From NCBI GenBank assembly GCA_016872755.1, contig VGZE01000004.1, positions 1 through 63,260 on the forward strand: a DNA stretch of 63,260 nt, given 5' to 3'. The notes beneath the pieces were generated by a model. That model searched no databases, was not told where the DNA came from, and saw nothing but the letters and a program-made list of their open reading frames with translations. This stretch comes from Planctomycetota bacterium. Its GTDB lineage: Bacteria > Planctomycetota > UBA1135 > GCA-002686595. This document shows positions 17,449-25,388 of this stretch, one piece after another; positions within the stretch are counted from its first letter, which is position 1, and each line of letters starts with the position of its first letter. Both the position numbers and the translations under genes were made by a program.

Positions 17449-20409
17449 ATGCACTCCCATCTCCGCTCTCTGTCGCTCCTCGTTCCCGCGAGCTTGATGC
17501 TCGGCGCCGGTTGCGCGGTGCATTTCGATATGGAGACCGGCCTGAATCGACGACCGTCGGTCCAGAACGCGTCGGCGCCTCAACCGACTTCGAATCCCTC
17601 CGTGAGCAAGGACAAGGCCTTTCCGTACGACGTCCACCAGAAGCTCCTGCCCAACGGCATGCAGGCCATCGTCGTGCCGATGCCCAGCGACGGGCTGGTC
17701 GCCTACTGGTCGATCGTGCGCACCGGCTCGCGCGACGAGGTCGAGCCCGGCGTGACCGGCTTCGCGCACTTCTTCGAGCACTGCATGTTCCGCGGCACCG
17801 AGAAGCTGCCCGGTGATGCCTACGACCGCGTCGTGAACGGCATGGGCGCCAACGCGAACGCGTTCACGACCGACGACATGACCTGCTACCACCTGTCGTT
17901 CACGAAGGACAGTCTGCCGACGGTGGTCGAGATCGAGGCCGACCGCTTCCAGAACCTGAAGTACGCCGAGCCCGAGTTCCGCACCGAGTCGGGCGCGGTC
18001 TACGGCGAGTACAGGAAAGGTCGAACGAGCCCGTTCGAGGTGCTCAGCGAGAAGCTGCAGGACACCGCCTTCGACGTGCACACGTACAAGCACACGACGA
18101 TCGGCTTCGAGGCGGACATCAAGGCGATGCCCGAGAACTACGAGTACTCGAAGTCGTTCTTCCAGCGCTTCTACCGACCGGAGAACGTGATCGTGCTGGT
18201 GACCGGCGACGTGAACGTCGCGCAGACCTTCGCGCTGATCGAGCAGCACTACGGCGGCTGGCAGAAGGGCTACGTCGAGCCCAAGGTGCCGGTCGAGCCC
18301 GAGCAGCGGGCTCCGCGGCGCGTCGTCGTGCCCTTCGACGGGCAGACGCAGCCGATCGTCGCGGTCACGTTCAAGGGCGAGCGCTTCCTGCCCGACGACC
18401 GCCGCATGATCGCGGCGACGCTGTTCGGCGAACTCGCGTTCGGCCAGACCTCGCAGCTCTACAAGAAGCTCGTGCTGCAGGAGCAGCGCGTCGAGACGAT
18501 CTTCCCCGACTTCGGGCTCAACCGCGATCCGGGCCTGTGGGGCGTCTACGCGATCGTCAAGAACCTCGACGATGCGCGCGCGGTCGAAGAGGAGATCTGG
18601 GGCGCGGTCGAAGAGTTGCGCACCACGCCTGTGGCAGCGGAGAAGCTCGACGCGGCCCGCTCGCGCGCGCGCTTCGGCTTCCTGTCGAACCTGTCGACGC
18701 CCAGCGACGTCAGCGAGCGCATGGCGCGCCTGCTCGCGCTGACCGGCCAGTTCGGCGCGGTCGAGCGTCAGTTCGCGACGCTCGCGAGAGTCACGCCGGC
18801 CGATGTGCAGGCCGCGGCGAAGGCGTTCCTGACCGAGCCGCGCAGCACGGTCGCGCTCTTGCACTCCGCCAGTGCCCCGGCCGAGCAGGTCGCCGCGCTG
18901 TCGGCCCCGCGCGCCGCGAAGGCGTCCACGGCTTCGTCCGGCGCGGCCGCGAAGCTCGCCGAGCCGCCGGTGCTCCTGCCGGTCGCGGCCGACCCGAACG
19001 TGTCGTTCCGGCTGTGGTTCCGCGTCGGCTCGCAAGACGATCCGGTGGGCAAGGACGGCCTGGCGGCGCTGACCGCGGCGATGTTGACCGAGGGCGGCAC
19101 GCGCGCGCAGCGCTACGACGAGATCCTCGACGGGCTCTACCCGCTCGCCGCGCGCTACGGCTCGAACGTCGACCGCGAGATGACGATCGTCAGCGGGAGC
19201 GCGCACCGCGAAGCAGTCTCCGCGTTCTACCCGTACTTCACGCGGGCGCTGCTCGAGCCGGGCTTCCGGGAAGCGGATTTCGAGCGCCTGCGTGACGCCG
19301 CGATCTCCGCGATCGAGAACGACCTGCGCTTCTCGTCGGACGAGGAGCTCGGCAAGGCCGCGCTGTACGAGGCGATCCACCGGCGTTCCGGATACGCGCA
19401 CATCGAGCTCGGCACGGTGCAGTCGTTGAAGTCGATCACGCTCGAGGACGTCAAGCGCTTTCACGCCGAGCACTACACGCGCGACAACGTCGTGCTCGGA
19501 CTCGGGGGCTCCTACGACCCCGCGCTCGCGGCACAGCTGGAGGCCGATCTCGCGCGCCTGCCGGCGGGCAAGCCGCAAGCCGCGGCCGCGCCGGACCCGG
19601 CGCGTCCGCAGGGGCGCAATGTCGTCATCGTCGACAAGCCGGGCAATGCGACCGCGATCAGCTTCGGCTACCCGATCGACGTGCGCCGCGGCACGCGCGA
19701 GTTCTACGCGCTGTGGATCGCGAACTCGTGGCTCGGCGAGCACCGCAACAGCTCATCGCACCTGTACCAGGTGATCCGCGAGGCGCGCGGGCTCAACTAC
19801 GGCGATTACTCGTACATCGAGGCCTACCCCAACGGCGGGCGCCGCTCGATGCCGCCGCAGGGCGTCGGTCGCCGCTCGCACCTGTTCGAGGTCTGGCTGC
19901 GGCCGGTGCCGCCCGAGAGCGCGGTCTTCGCGCTGCGCGCGGGGTTGCGCGAGGTCGAGAAGCTCGCCGCCAACGGCCTGACGCGCGAGCAGTTCGAGTT
20001 CACGCGCAATTTCTTGAAGAGCTACAGCCTCCACTTCGCCGAGACGACCGAGGAGAAGCTCGGCTACGCGATCGACGACCGGTACTACGGTCTGCAGCAG
20101 CCGCACCTGTCCACCTTCCGCCGCATGATGGACGAGATCACGCTGGAGGAGGTCAACGCGGCGGTGCGCAAGCACCTGCGCAGCGACGATCTCGTGATCG
20201 CGCTGGTCGCGCCGAATGCGGAGGCGTTGAAAGCCGCGCTGGTCTCCGATGCGCCGTCGCCGATCGACTACGGCAAGGTCGAGAAGTCGGCCGAGATCCT
20301 GGCCGAGGACCAGCAGATCATGCGCTACCCGCTCCGAATCGAAGCGGAGAAGGTGAGTGTCGTGCCGGTCCAGCAGATGTTCGAGCGAGGCACGCGCTTC
20401 GAATGGTAG
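17449..20409 (+). CDS. M16 family zinc peptidase, two-domain lipoprotein
   Basis: 986 residues from ATG 17449, which begins a lipoprotein-like signal (SLMLGAGC, Cys about 24). The first M16 half is catalytic: the inverted zinc motif HFFEH at 107-111 and the third ligand Glu187, 76 residues later, with NANAFTTDDMTCY between. The second half (from about 500) has the M16 fold but no HxxEH and should be the inactive partner domain that closes the substrate chamber. Likely periplasmic or outer-membrane-anchored peptide degradation. It is divergent from two peptide importers. Confidence 0.93.
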   Translation: MHSHLRSLSLLVPASLMLGAGCAVHFDMETGLNRRPSVQNASAPQPTSNPSVSKDKAFPYDVHQKLLPNGMQAIVVPMPSDGLVAYWSIVRTGSRDEVEPGVTGFAHFFEHCMFRGTEKLPGDAYDRVVNGMGANANAFTTDDMTCYHLSFTKDSLPTVVEIEADRFQNLKYAEPEFRTESGAVYGEYRKGRTSPFEVLSEKLQDTAFDVHTYKHTTIGFEADIKAMPENYEYSKSFFQRFYRPENVIVLVTGDVNVAQTFALIEQHYGGWQKGYVEPKVPVEPEQRAPRRVVVPFDGQTQPIVAVTFKGERFLPDDRRMIAATLFGELAFGQTSQLYKKLVLQEQRVETIFPDFGLNRDPGLWGVYAIVKNLDDARAVEEEIWGAVEELRTTPVAAEKLDAARSRARFGFLSNLSTPSDVSERMARLLALTGQFGAVERQFATLARVTPADVQAAAKAFLTEPRSTVALLHSASAPAEQVAALSAPRAAKASTASSGAAAKLAEPPVLLPVAADPNVSFRLWFRVGSQDDPVGKDGLAALTAAMLTEGGTRAQRYDEILDGLYPLAARYGSNVDREMTIVSGSAHREAVSAFYPYFTRALLEPGFREADFERLRDAAISAIENDLRFSSDEELGKAALYEAIHRRSGYAHIELGTVQSLKSITLEDVKRFHAEHYTRDNVVLGLGGSYDPALAAQLEADLARLPAGKPQAAAAPDPARPQGRNVVIVDKPGNATAISFGYPIDVRRGTREFYALWIANSWLGEHRNSSSHLYQVIREARGLNYGDYSYIEAYPNGGRRSMPPQGVGRRSHLFEVWLRPVPPESAVFALRAGLREVEKLAANGLTREQFEFTRNFLKSYSLHFAETTEEKLGYAIDDRYYGLQQPHLSTFRRMMDEITLEEVNAAVRKHLRSDDLVIALVAPNAEALKAALVSDAPSPIDYGKVEKSAEILAEDQQIMRYPLRIEAEKVSVVPVQQMFERGTRFEW

Positions 20410-20459
20410 AGCAGCCATTCCAGTAGCGGGACGGCCGCGCCTGCGCTACCTAGTAGCGC

Positions 20460-20675
20460 ATGGGACTTTTCGGAAAGACCGAAGCCGAGCGAGTGCGCGT
20501 GGCCGGGCTCGACCTGCGCTGCGAAATCTGCAAGCACGACCGGTTCTGGCAGCGCGAGGCGCAACTGAACACCGCGGTCGCGACGTTCTTCAATTTCGAC
20601 TGGGCGAATGCCACCGCGACGTGCTTCGTCTGCGATGGCTGCGGCCACATCCACTGGTTCCTGCCCAGGCGATGA
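20460..20675 (+). CDS. Small zinc-ribbon protein
   Basis: 71 residues. It begins MGLFGKTEAERVRVAGLDLRC and carries two CxxC pairs (CEIC and CDGC) with an extra Cys just before the second. Between them is a hydrophobic-aromatic stretch with FFNFDW. Such compact ribbons are common as uncharacterised nucleic-acid-binding or accessory proteins. It lies 50 bp after the M16 gene and 40 bp before the glycosyltransferase gene. Confidence 0.7.
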   Translation: MGLFGKTEAERVRVAGLDLRCEICKHDRFWQREAQLNTAVATFFNFDWANATATCFVCDGCGHIHWFLPRR

Positions 20676-20715
20676 GCGCAGCGCCTGCAGCGGCGCCGAC
20701 GGCCGCACCGCCCCC

Positions 20716-22152
20716 GTGAAGCCTCGCCTTGCCGTCGCCGCGCTCAGCGCCTGCGTCTTCGTCGGCGCGCTGTTGCGCCTCAGCGCGCTTGGGCTGCATT
20801 CGCTGTGGTTCGACGAGCTCGCGACACTGCATGTGACCCATGCGCCGGACCTGACCGAGGTCCTGGCGCGGGACCGCCACCCGCCGCTGTTCTACTGGCT
20901 CCTCGCGCGCTGGGAACGCTTGTTCGGCGACGGCGAAGGCGCGCTGCGCGCGCTGCCGGCGCTGATTTCCTGCGGCGGGCTGCTGGTGTTCGCGTGCACG
21001 CTGCACCAGCTCGCGCGGCGCGAGCGGATCACGTCCGCCACGGCCTTCGCGTCGGTCGCGGTGTACGCGCTCTCCCCGTTCAGCATCTGGTACGCGCAGG
21101 AGTTGCGCGCGCACTCCATGCTCGAGTTCAGCGGCGCGCTCGCGCTGGCGAGCCTCGTCGCGGCCCAAGCCGGCCGCGTGAAGTCGGCAGCCGCGTGCGG
21201 CGCGCTGGCGACGGCGCTCGGCGTGGGTTCGCACTACTTGGGAGGGCTGCTGATCCCGGCCCTCGTCGCGGCGGGCGCGCTGCTGTGGTCGCGCGAGCGC
21301 GGCGATCGAGTCCGCGTGTTCGCGCCCGCGCTCGGCGCGCTGCTCGGCTTCGCGGTCTGGCTGCCCTGGCTCATCGAGATGTTGCCGAAGCAGAATGCGA
21401 CTTACTGGCAACCGCTCGGTCGACTGGGCGCGCGCGACTTGCTCGAGCTCCCGGCGCGGCTCGTGCTCGTCGAACTCGCGGATCTCGATGCGTTCACGAC
21501 CGGTTGCGCGCTCGGCGTGGCCGCGCTGATCTACCTGGGCCTCGTTCTCTCGATGGCCGCGGCGGTCCGCCGGCGCTTCGGATTCGAAGCCGTCGCGCTG
21601 GTCGCCGCCATCGCCTACCTGGGCACGGCGCTCGCGCTCGCGCTGCTGGTTTCGCCGAACTTCCTGCCGCGCTACCTGATCGGGGCGGCTCCGTTCCTGC
21701 TCGTGGCGATTGGCGCGGGTTTGGCGGCCTTGCAGCCGCGAGCGCTCTCGTCAGCGGCCGTGGTCCTGCTGCTCGCTGGATGCGCGGCGATCGTGGGGGC
21801 CCACCGCATGCATGGGGCGAAGCAGGATTTCAGGGCGGCCTTCTCCGCCGTTGAGTCGAGTTGGCTGCCCGGGGATCGCGTGGCCGTGCTCGCGGGAGGC
21901 TTCGACGGCTTCGCCGAGTCACCGGCGCGCTACTACCTCAGAGGCCGACCTGAACTGCTTGCAGCATTGGTGCCGACCGCCGAGCTCCTGGCACTGCCCG
22001 CTCGCACCGATCGAGGTCTGCGCCTGCACGTCGTCGTGTACGACGCGCCGTTCACCGGCGCTGAAGTGGCAGCGCTGCTGGCCGCCGCCGCGGAGTTCAG
22101 CGAACAGCGCTTTGCGAAGGACGTGCGGCATCTGCTGATCCGCTGGCCTTGA
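20716..22152 (+). CDS. GT-C fold glycosyltransferase (GT39/ArnT-like membrane protein)
   Basis: 478 residues from GTG 20716, with about 10-11 hydrophobic segments. The first extracytoplasmic loop has HSLWFDELATLHV, the D-E pair expected for the catalytic site of polyprenyl-phosphate-sugar-dependent GT-C enzymes. It is followed by DRHPPLFYWLL and WYAQELRAHSM, both typical of the PMT/ArnT superfamily. It should transfer a sugar from a lipid carrier to a protein or lipid outside the membrane; the acceptor is unknown. A strong stem-loop lies just downstream. Confidence 0.82.
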   Translation: MKPRLAVAALSACVFVGALLRLSALGLHSLWFDELATLHVTHAPDLTEVLARDRHPPLFYWLLARWERLFGDGEGALRALPALISCGGLLVFACTLHQLARRERITSATAFASVAVYALSPFSIWYAQELRAHSMLEFSGALALASLVAAQAGRVKSAAACGALATALGVGSHYLGGLLIPALVAAGALLWSRERGDRVRVFAPALGALLGFAVWLPWLIEMLPKQNATYWQPLGRLGARDLLELPARLVLVELADLDAFTTGCALGVAALIYLGLVLSMAAAVRRRFGFEAVALVAAIAYLGTALALALLVSPNFLPRYLIGAAPFLLVAIGAGLAALQPRALSSAAVVLLLAGCAAIVGAHRMHGAKQDFRAAFSAVESSWLPGDRVAVLAGGFDGFAESPARYYLRGRPELLAALVPTAELLALPARTDRGLRLHVVVYDAPFTGAEVAALLAAAAEFSEQRFAKDVRHLLIRWP

Positions 22153-22179
22153 AGCGCGAGCGGTGCTGCCGCGAAGCAG

Positions 22180-22218
22180 ACCGGCCGCGGCCCCCCTGCA
22201 AGTGGGGCCGCGGCCGGT
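22180..22218 (+). terminator. 15-bp perfect GC stem-loop after the glycosyltransferase gene
   Basis: Bases 22180-22194 are perfectly complementary to 22204-22218, with a 9-nt loop. It lies 28 bp after the stop codon. There is no U-tract, so it may act as a strong RNA 3' end or transcript-stabilising hairpin rather than a classical intrinsic terminator. Confidence 0.6.
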
Positions 22219-22281
22219 GAGGGGCTGGGACGCCCCGAGGACGCGATGCGAGCACGTCCTCCTTCGAATCCCCCGGGCCGG

Positions 22282-22521
22282 TCAGGTTTGGAGTGCGAGC
22301 CTCCGCGCCTTGGGGCCGAGGGTGACAACCCCTGGGAGGTCCACAGGCTCCGTCGCGTCTCGAATTGCGCGGCGGGTGAGGAACGGTCCATCGAAGCCAC
22401 GCCGCCCAGCAGTCGAGCGGAGGATCTGGCGAGAGGGAGGCTCACCAAGATGCTCGACCGCGCTGGCGTGGGTCGCCTGGTGCGCGGACATCGCGACGTT
22501 CTCGGCCGATATCGCGTTCAT
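22282..22521 (-). CDS. Possible small hypothetical protein
   Basis: A 79-codon frame in an otherwise gene-free 620-bp region (22153-22772). It starts with ATG 22521, preceded by GAGGA with a short 3-nt spacer, and ends with TGA 22282. Roughly three quarters of third positions are G or C, lower than in the long genes around it. The product is hydrophilic with a basic C-terminal half and no recognisable domain or signal peptide. A promoter-like element lies about 85 bp upstream. It could equally be a chance frame. Confidence 0.3.
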   Translation of the reverse strand: MNAISAENVAMSAHQATHASAVEHLGEPPSRQILRSTAGRRGFDGPFLTRRAIRDATEPVDLPGVVTLGPKARRLALQT

Positions 22522-22603
22522 CGTTCCTCGGGTTGCGCGGAGCATGCGCCTTCGAGAGCTTGGAGAGAGAGAGAGAAGCTCTCTCGAGCGCGTGTCCACC
22601 CGG

Positions 22604-22631
22604 ACTGTAACGACCGTGTGAAGTCCGGCAA
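22604..22631 (-). promoter_or_regulatory. Candidate promoter for the small hypothetical gene
   Basis: On the minus strand TTGCCG (22631-22626) and TACAGT (22609-22604) are separated by 16 bp. The leader that would follow includes a GAGAG/CTCTC purine-pyrimidine stem-loop near 22570-22585. Confidence 0.3.
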
Positions 22632-22772
22632 GGTCGAAAATCAGAATTCGAGCGTTCTCGATCAGGACAAACGGGCCTGCACAAGTCAACAGCGGGCACG
22701 CCGCTTGCGACGGGCGACGCTCGTGCGATTTCGCTCGTCCGTTGGACGTCCAACGATCGCGTGCGGCCGTGA

Positions 22773-25370
22773 TCAGGGACGAACCGGGCGGGCCGGCCTC
22801 AATCCCCCCATCCACGAACCCAGGTCCCGAGCAAACGAGTAGCGCTCGCTCGAACGCAGCGAGAAGGCCGTGTTTCGAAATGCGCCTCCGCGGGAGATCA
22901 CGTCCGGCGTCGCTGCCTCGGAGTGGAGCCCATCGCCGGCGCGGGGTCCTCCTCCGCGCGGATCGACCGAGTCCCGCGTGAGCTCCCACACGTTTCCCGC
23001 CATGTCGTGCAGGCCGAAGCGATTGGGCGCGTACGAACCGACCGGCGCAGCGTTCACGTACCCGTCGTCGACCCAGTCGGCGAAGACCCAGCTCGACGGC
23101 GCGCCGTGCTCGCGCGCGAAGCGATCGGCGAGATTCGCGTATCCGGCCAGTGACGCTTCCTCCGGCCCGCTGAACCAGGCCGTCGTCGTGCCGGCGCGGC
23201 ACGCGTACTCCCACTGCGCTTCCGTCGGGATCACGAGATCGAGGCGCGCGAGCTCGCGGCTCGATGAAAGCCACGAGATCTGCTCGACCGGCTGCTGCGG
23301 CGTATAGACCTCGTCGCGAAAGCGCGTGCCGGCGGGGTTCTTGCTCGGATTCTCGTGGGTCCAGGCGAACCACTGCGCCTGTGTGACCTCGTACTTCGAC
23401 AGGAAGAACGGGTCGAGCTGCACCCGCTTGACCGGTTGCTCGTCGCGCTCGGCCTGCGGGTCGTAGTTCGGCGCGGAAGGATCGTCGCGCTGCGCGCCGA
23501 ACAGCGCCAGGCCGCCGGGCACGAGCACGAACACGAGCCCGTCGCCCTCGCGCAGCCCGATGCGTCCGTCGGGATTCCGCTCGGGACGCGCGCCGCTCGC
23601 CACGTGCCAGAACTCCCACAGGCCCGAGCGAGCATCGGGACCGAGCGGGACGAGGCCGAGCTGAGGGGCGAGCTGCAGGCCGCCGTAGTCCGAATGAGCG
23701 CTCACCGCGAGCTGGGCCTCGCGCCAGGCCTCGGCCGCTTCGACCAGGCTCGTTTCCGAAAGCGTGGCCGCGATGCGCGCACGGCGCTCGAACATGGCGA
23801 TCGTCGCCCCATGGGGCTCGGGGCGTGCCAGCGCATCGAGGCCGGCGAGCAGTTGCTCGAGTCGCTCGACGTGCATGCCGTGCCAGCGCCGTTCGTCGTC
23901 GTCGCGACCGCTGAGGTCCTCCGCGCGCAACTCCGCCAGCGTCGCGCGGTGCTCGGCCGACCGAGCGACGAGCGCGCGTGCATCCGCGGCCCACTCGGCG
24001 AAGCGCGCGGCCTCCGACGGCACCATCGGCACCGGCTCGTCCGCGGCCGCGACGATCCGGTCGTAGCGTTCGAGATCCGAGAGCCGCCGGATCCTGGAGA
24101 TCTGATCGCGGTCGCGCAGGCTCTGGCGCACGTACAGCACGGCGAATACGAGCAACGCAACCGCGAGCGTTCCCGCCAGCGCGAATTCGATCGGGTGCCG
24201 GCGCAACGCACGACTCGCCCGATAGCCGAGCCCGTCGCCCGAGGCGAGCACGGGCCGCCCCTGCAGCCAGCGTTCCAGATCACCGGCCAATTCCTCCGCC
24301 GATCGGTAGCGGCGCTCCGGCTCCTTGCGCAGCGCCATCCCGACGATGCGGTCGAGATCGCCGCGCAGTTGACGTTCCAGGCCGGACGGCGTCGTCCCGC
24401 GCAGCTCGGCGCGCTCGCGAGCACTCGCCTGACCCTCGACCTCCGCGCGCGCGAAGCGGCTCGGCAGATCGACGAGCTCGTTCTGAACGGCGAGCTCGAG
24501 TTCTGCGCGCGTGCGCGTTTCCTTGCGGTGCGGATGCAGGCCCGTGAGCAGCTCGTGCAGCACGATGCCGAGCGACCAGACGTCGGACTCGAGCCTGACG
24601 GGGGCCCCGGAAAGTTGCTCCGGGCTCGCGTAGGCCGGGGTCAGCGGGCGCTCGCCCGTGCGCGTGAGCTCGAGCGCCTCCGGCTGCGCGTCGAGCGCCT
24701 TCGCGATGCCGAAATCGAGCAGCCGCGGCTCCCCGCGTGCATCGACGAGCACGTTGGCGGGTTTGAGGTCGCGGTGCACGACCAAGGCGCGATGCGCATG
24801 TTCGACCGCGCGCGCGACACGCGCCAGCAGTTCGACGCGACCGCGCACGTCGAGGCCCCGAGCATCGCACCAGCGGTCGATGCGCTCGCCCTCGACGTAT
24901 TCCATGGCGAAGAACGGCGCGCCGTGCTCGTCGCGGCCCGCGTCGATCAACCTGGCGATGCCGGGGTGCTCGAGCCGCGCGAGCACGCGGCGCTCGCCGT
25001 CGAAGCGCGCGAGCCAGTCCGCGGCCACGAGGCCCGGCCGCAGCAGCTTGATCGCGACCTGCTTGTCGAAGGAGTCGTCGGCGCGCCGCGCGAGGTACAC
25101 GACGCCCATGCCGCCCTCTCCGAGCACGCGCTCCAGCAGCCAGGGGCCGACTCGCCGCGGCGCGAAGGCTTGCGGCGTCGTCGGGGTCAGGAAGGCGGGC
25201 GACCCGTCCTCGGCGGCGAGCAGCGCCAGCAATTCGTTGCGCAGCGCTGCGTCATCGCCGCATTCGCGTGCAAGGAAGGCGTCACGCTCGGAGCGCGGTA
25301 GCTCCGATGCCGCGTGGAACAGCGACTCGAGCCGATGCCAGCGCTGCCGGGAGGTACTGGATTCGCTCAC
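22773..25370 (-). CDS. Transmembrane Ser/Thr protein kinase with C-terminal FGE-sulfatase domain
   Basis: 865 residues from a GTG start. The kinase spans about 77-370 with every key element: GEGGMGVVYLA (84 on), VAIK with Lys108, HRDLKPANVLVD with Asp201, DFG with Asp219, and YASPEQL. One membrane helix (about 396-415) separates it from a helical linker and a formylglycine-generating-enzyme-like domain (about 610-860). That domain contains SKYEVTQAQWFAWT, PTEAQWEYACRAGT and GNVWELTRDS. The cysteine pair used for catalysis in true FGE is absent from the RSSERYSFARD region, so the outer domain is probably a sensor or binding module. It is third in a minus-strand run with a C25 protease and an ECF sigma factor. 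Confidence 0.92.
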   Translation of the reverse strand: MSESSTSRQRWHRLESLFHAASELPRSERDAFLARECGDDAALRNELLALLAAEDGSPAFLTPTTPQAFAPRRVGPWLLERVLGEGGMGVVYLARRADDSFDKQVAIKLLRPGLVAADWLARFDGERRVLARLEHPGIARLIDAGRDEHGAPFFAMEYVEGERIDRWCDARGLDVRGRVELLARVARAVEHAHRALVVHRDLKPANVLVDARGEPRLLDFGIAKALDAQPEALELTRTGERPLTPAYASPEQLSGAPVRLESDVWSLGIVLHELLTGLHPHRKETRTRAELELAVQNELVDLPSRFARAEVEGQASARERAELRGTTPSGLERQLRGDLDRIVGMALRKEPERRYRSAEELAGDLERWLQGRPVLASGDGLGYRASRALRRHPIEFALAGTLAVALLVFAVLYVRQSLRDRDQISRIRRLSDLERYDRIVAAADEPVPMVPSEAARFAEWAADARALVARSAEHRATLAELRAEDLSGRDDDERRWHGMHVERLEQLLAGLDALARPEPHGATIAMFERRARIAATLSETSLVEAAEAWREAQLAVSAHSDYGGLQLAPQLGLVPLGPDARSGLWEFWHVASGARPERNPDGRIGLREGDGLVFVLVPGGLALFGAQRDDPSAPNYDPQAERDEQPVKRVQLDPFFLSKYEVTQAQWFAWTHENPSKNPAGTRFRDEVYTPQQPVEQISWLSSSRELARLDLVIPTEAQWEYACRAGTTTAWFSGPEEASLAGYANLADRFAREHGAPSSWVFADWVDDGYVNAAPVGSYAPNRFGLHDMAGNVWELTRDSVDPRGGGPRAGDGLHSEAATPDVISRGGAFRNTAFSLRSSERYSFARDLGSWMGGLRPARPVRP

Positions 25371-25388
25371 GCAGCACCGAGCATTGCG

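Noticed and set aside
17392-19743. 783-codon minus-strand frame opposite the M16 gene
   Set aside because: Low-complexity Arg/Leu/Val-rich antisense product; the plus strand carries intact HFFEH and its third zinc ligand.
20672-20719. 15-codon Ala/Pro micro-frame between the zinc-ribbon and glycosyltransferase genes
   Set aside because: Its stop overlaps the GTG start of the glycosyltransferase as GTGA, which hints at coupling, but it has no Shine-Dalgarno and its Ala/Pro codons are what random GC-rich DNA gives.
22442-22753. 103-codon minus-strand frame between the glycosyltransferase and kinase genes
   Set aside because: Uneven composition, overlaps the better-supported 79-codon frame and the promoter-like element, no Shine-Dalgarno.
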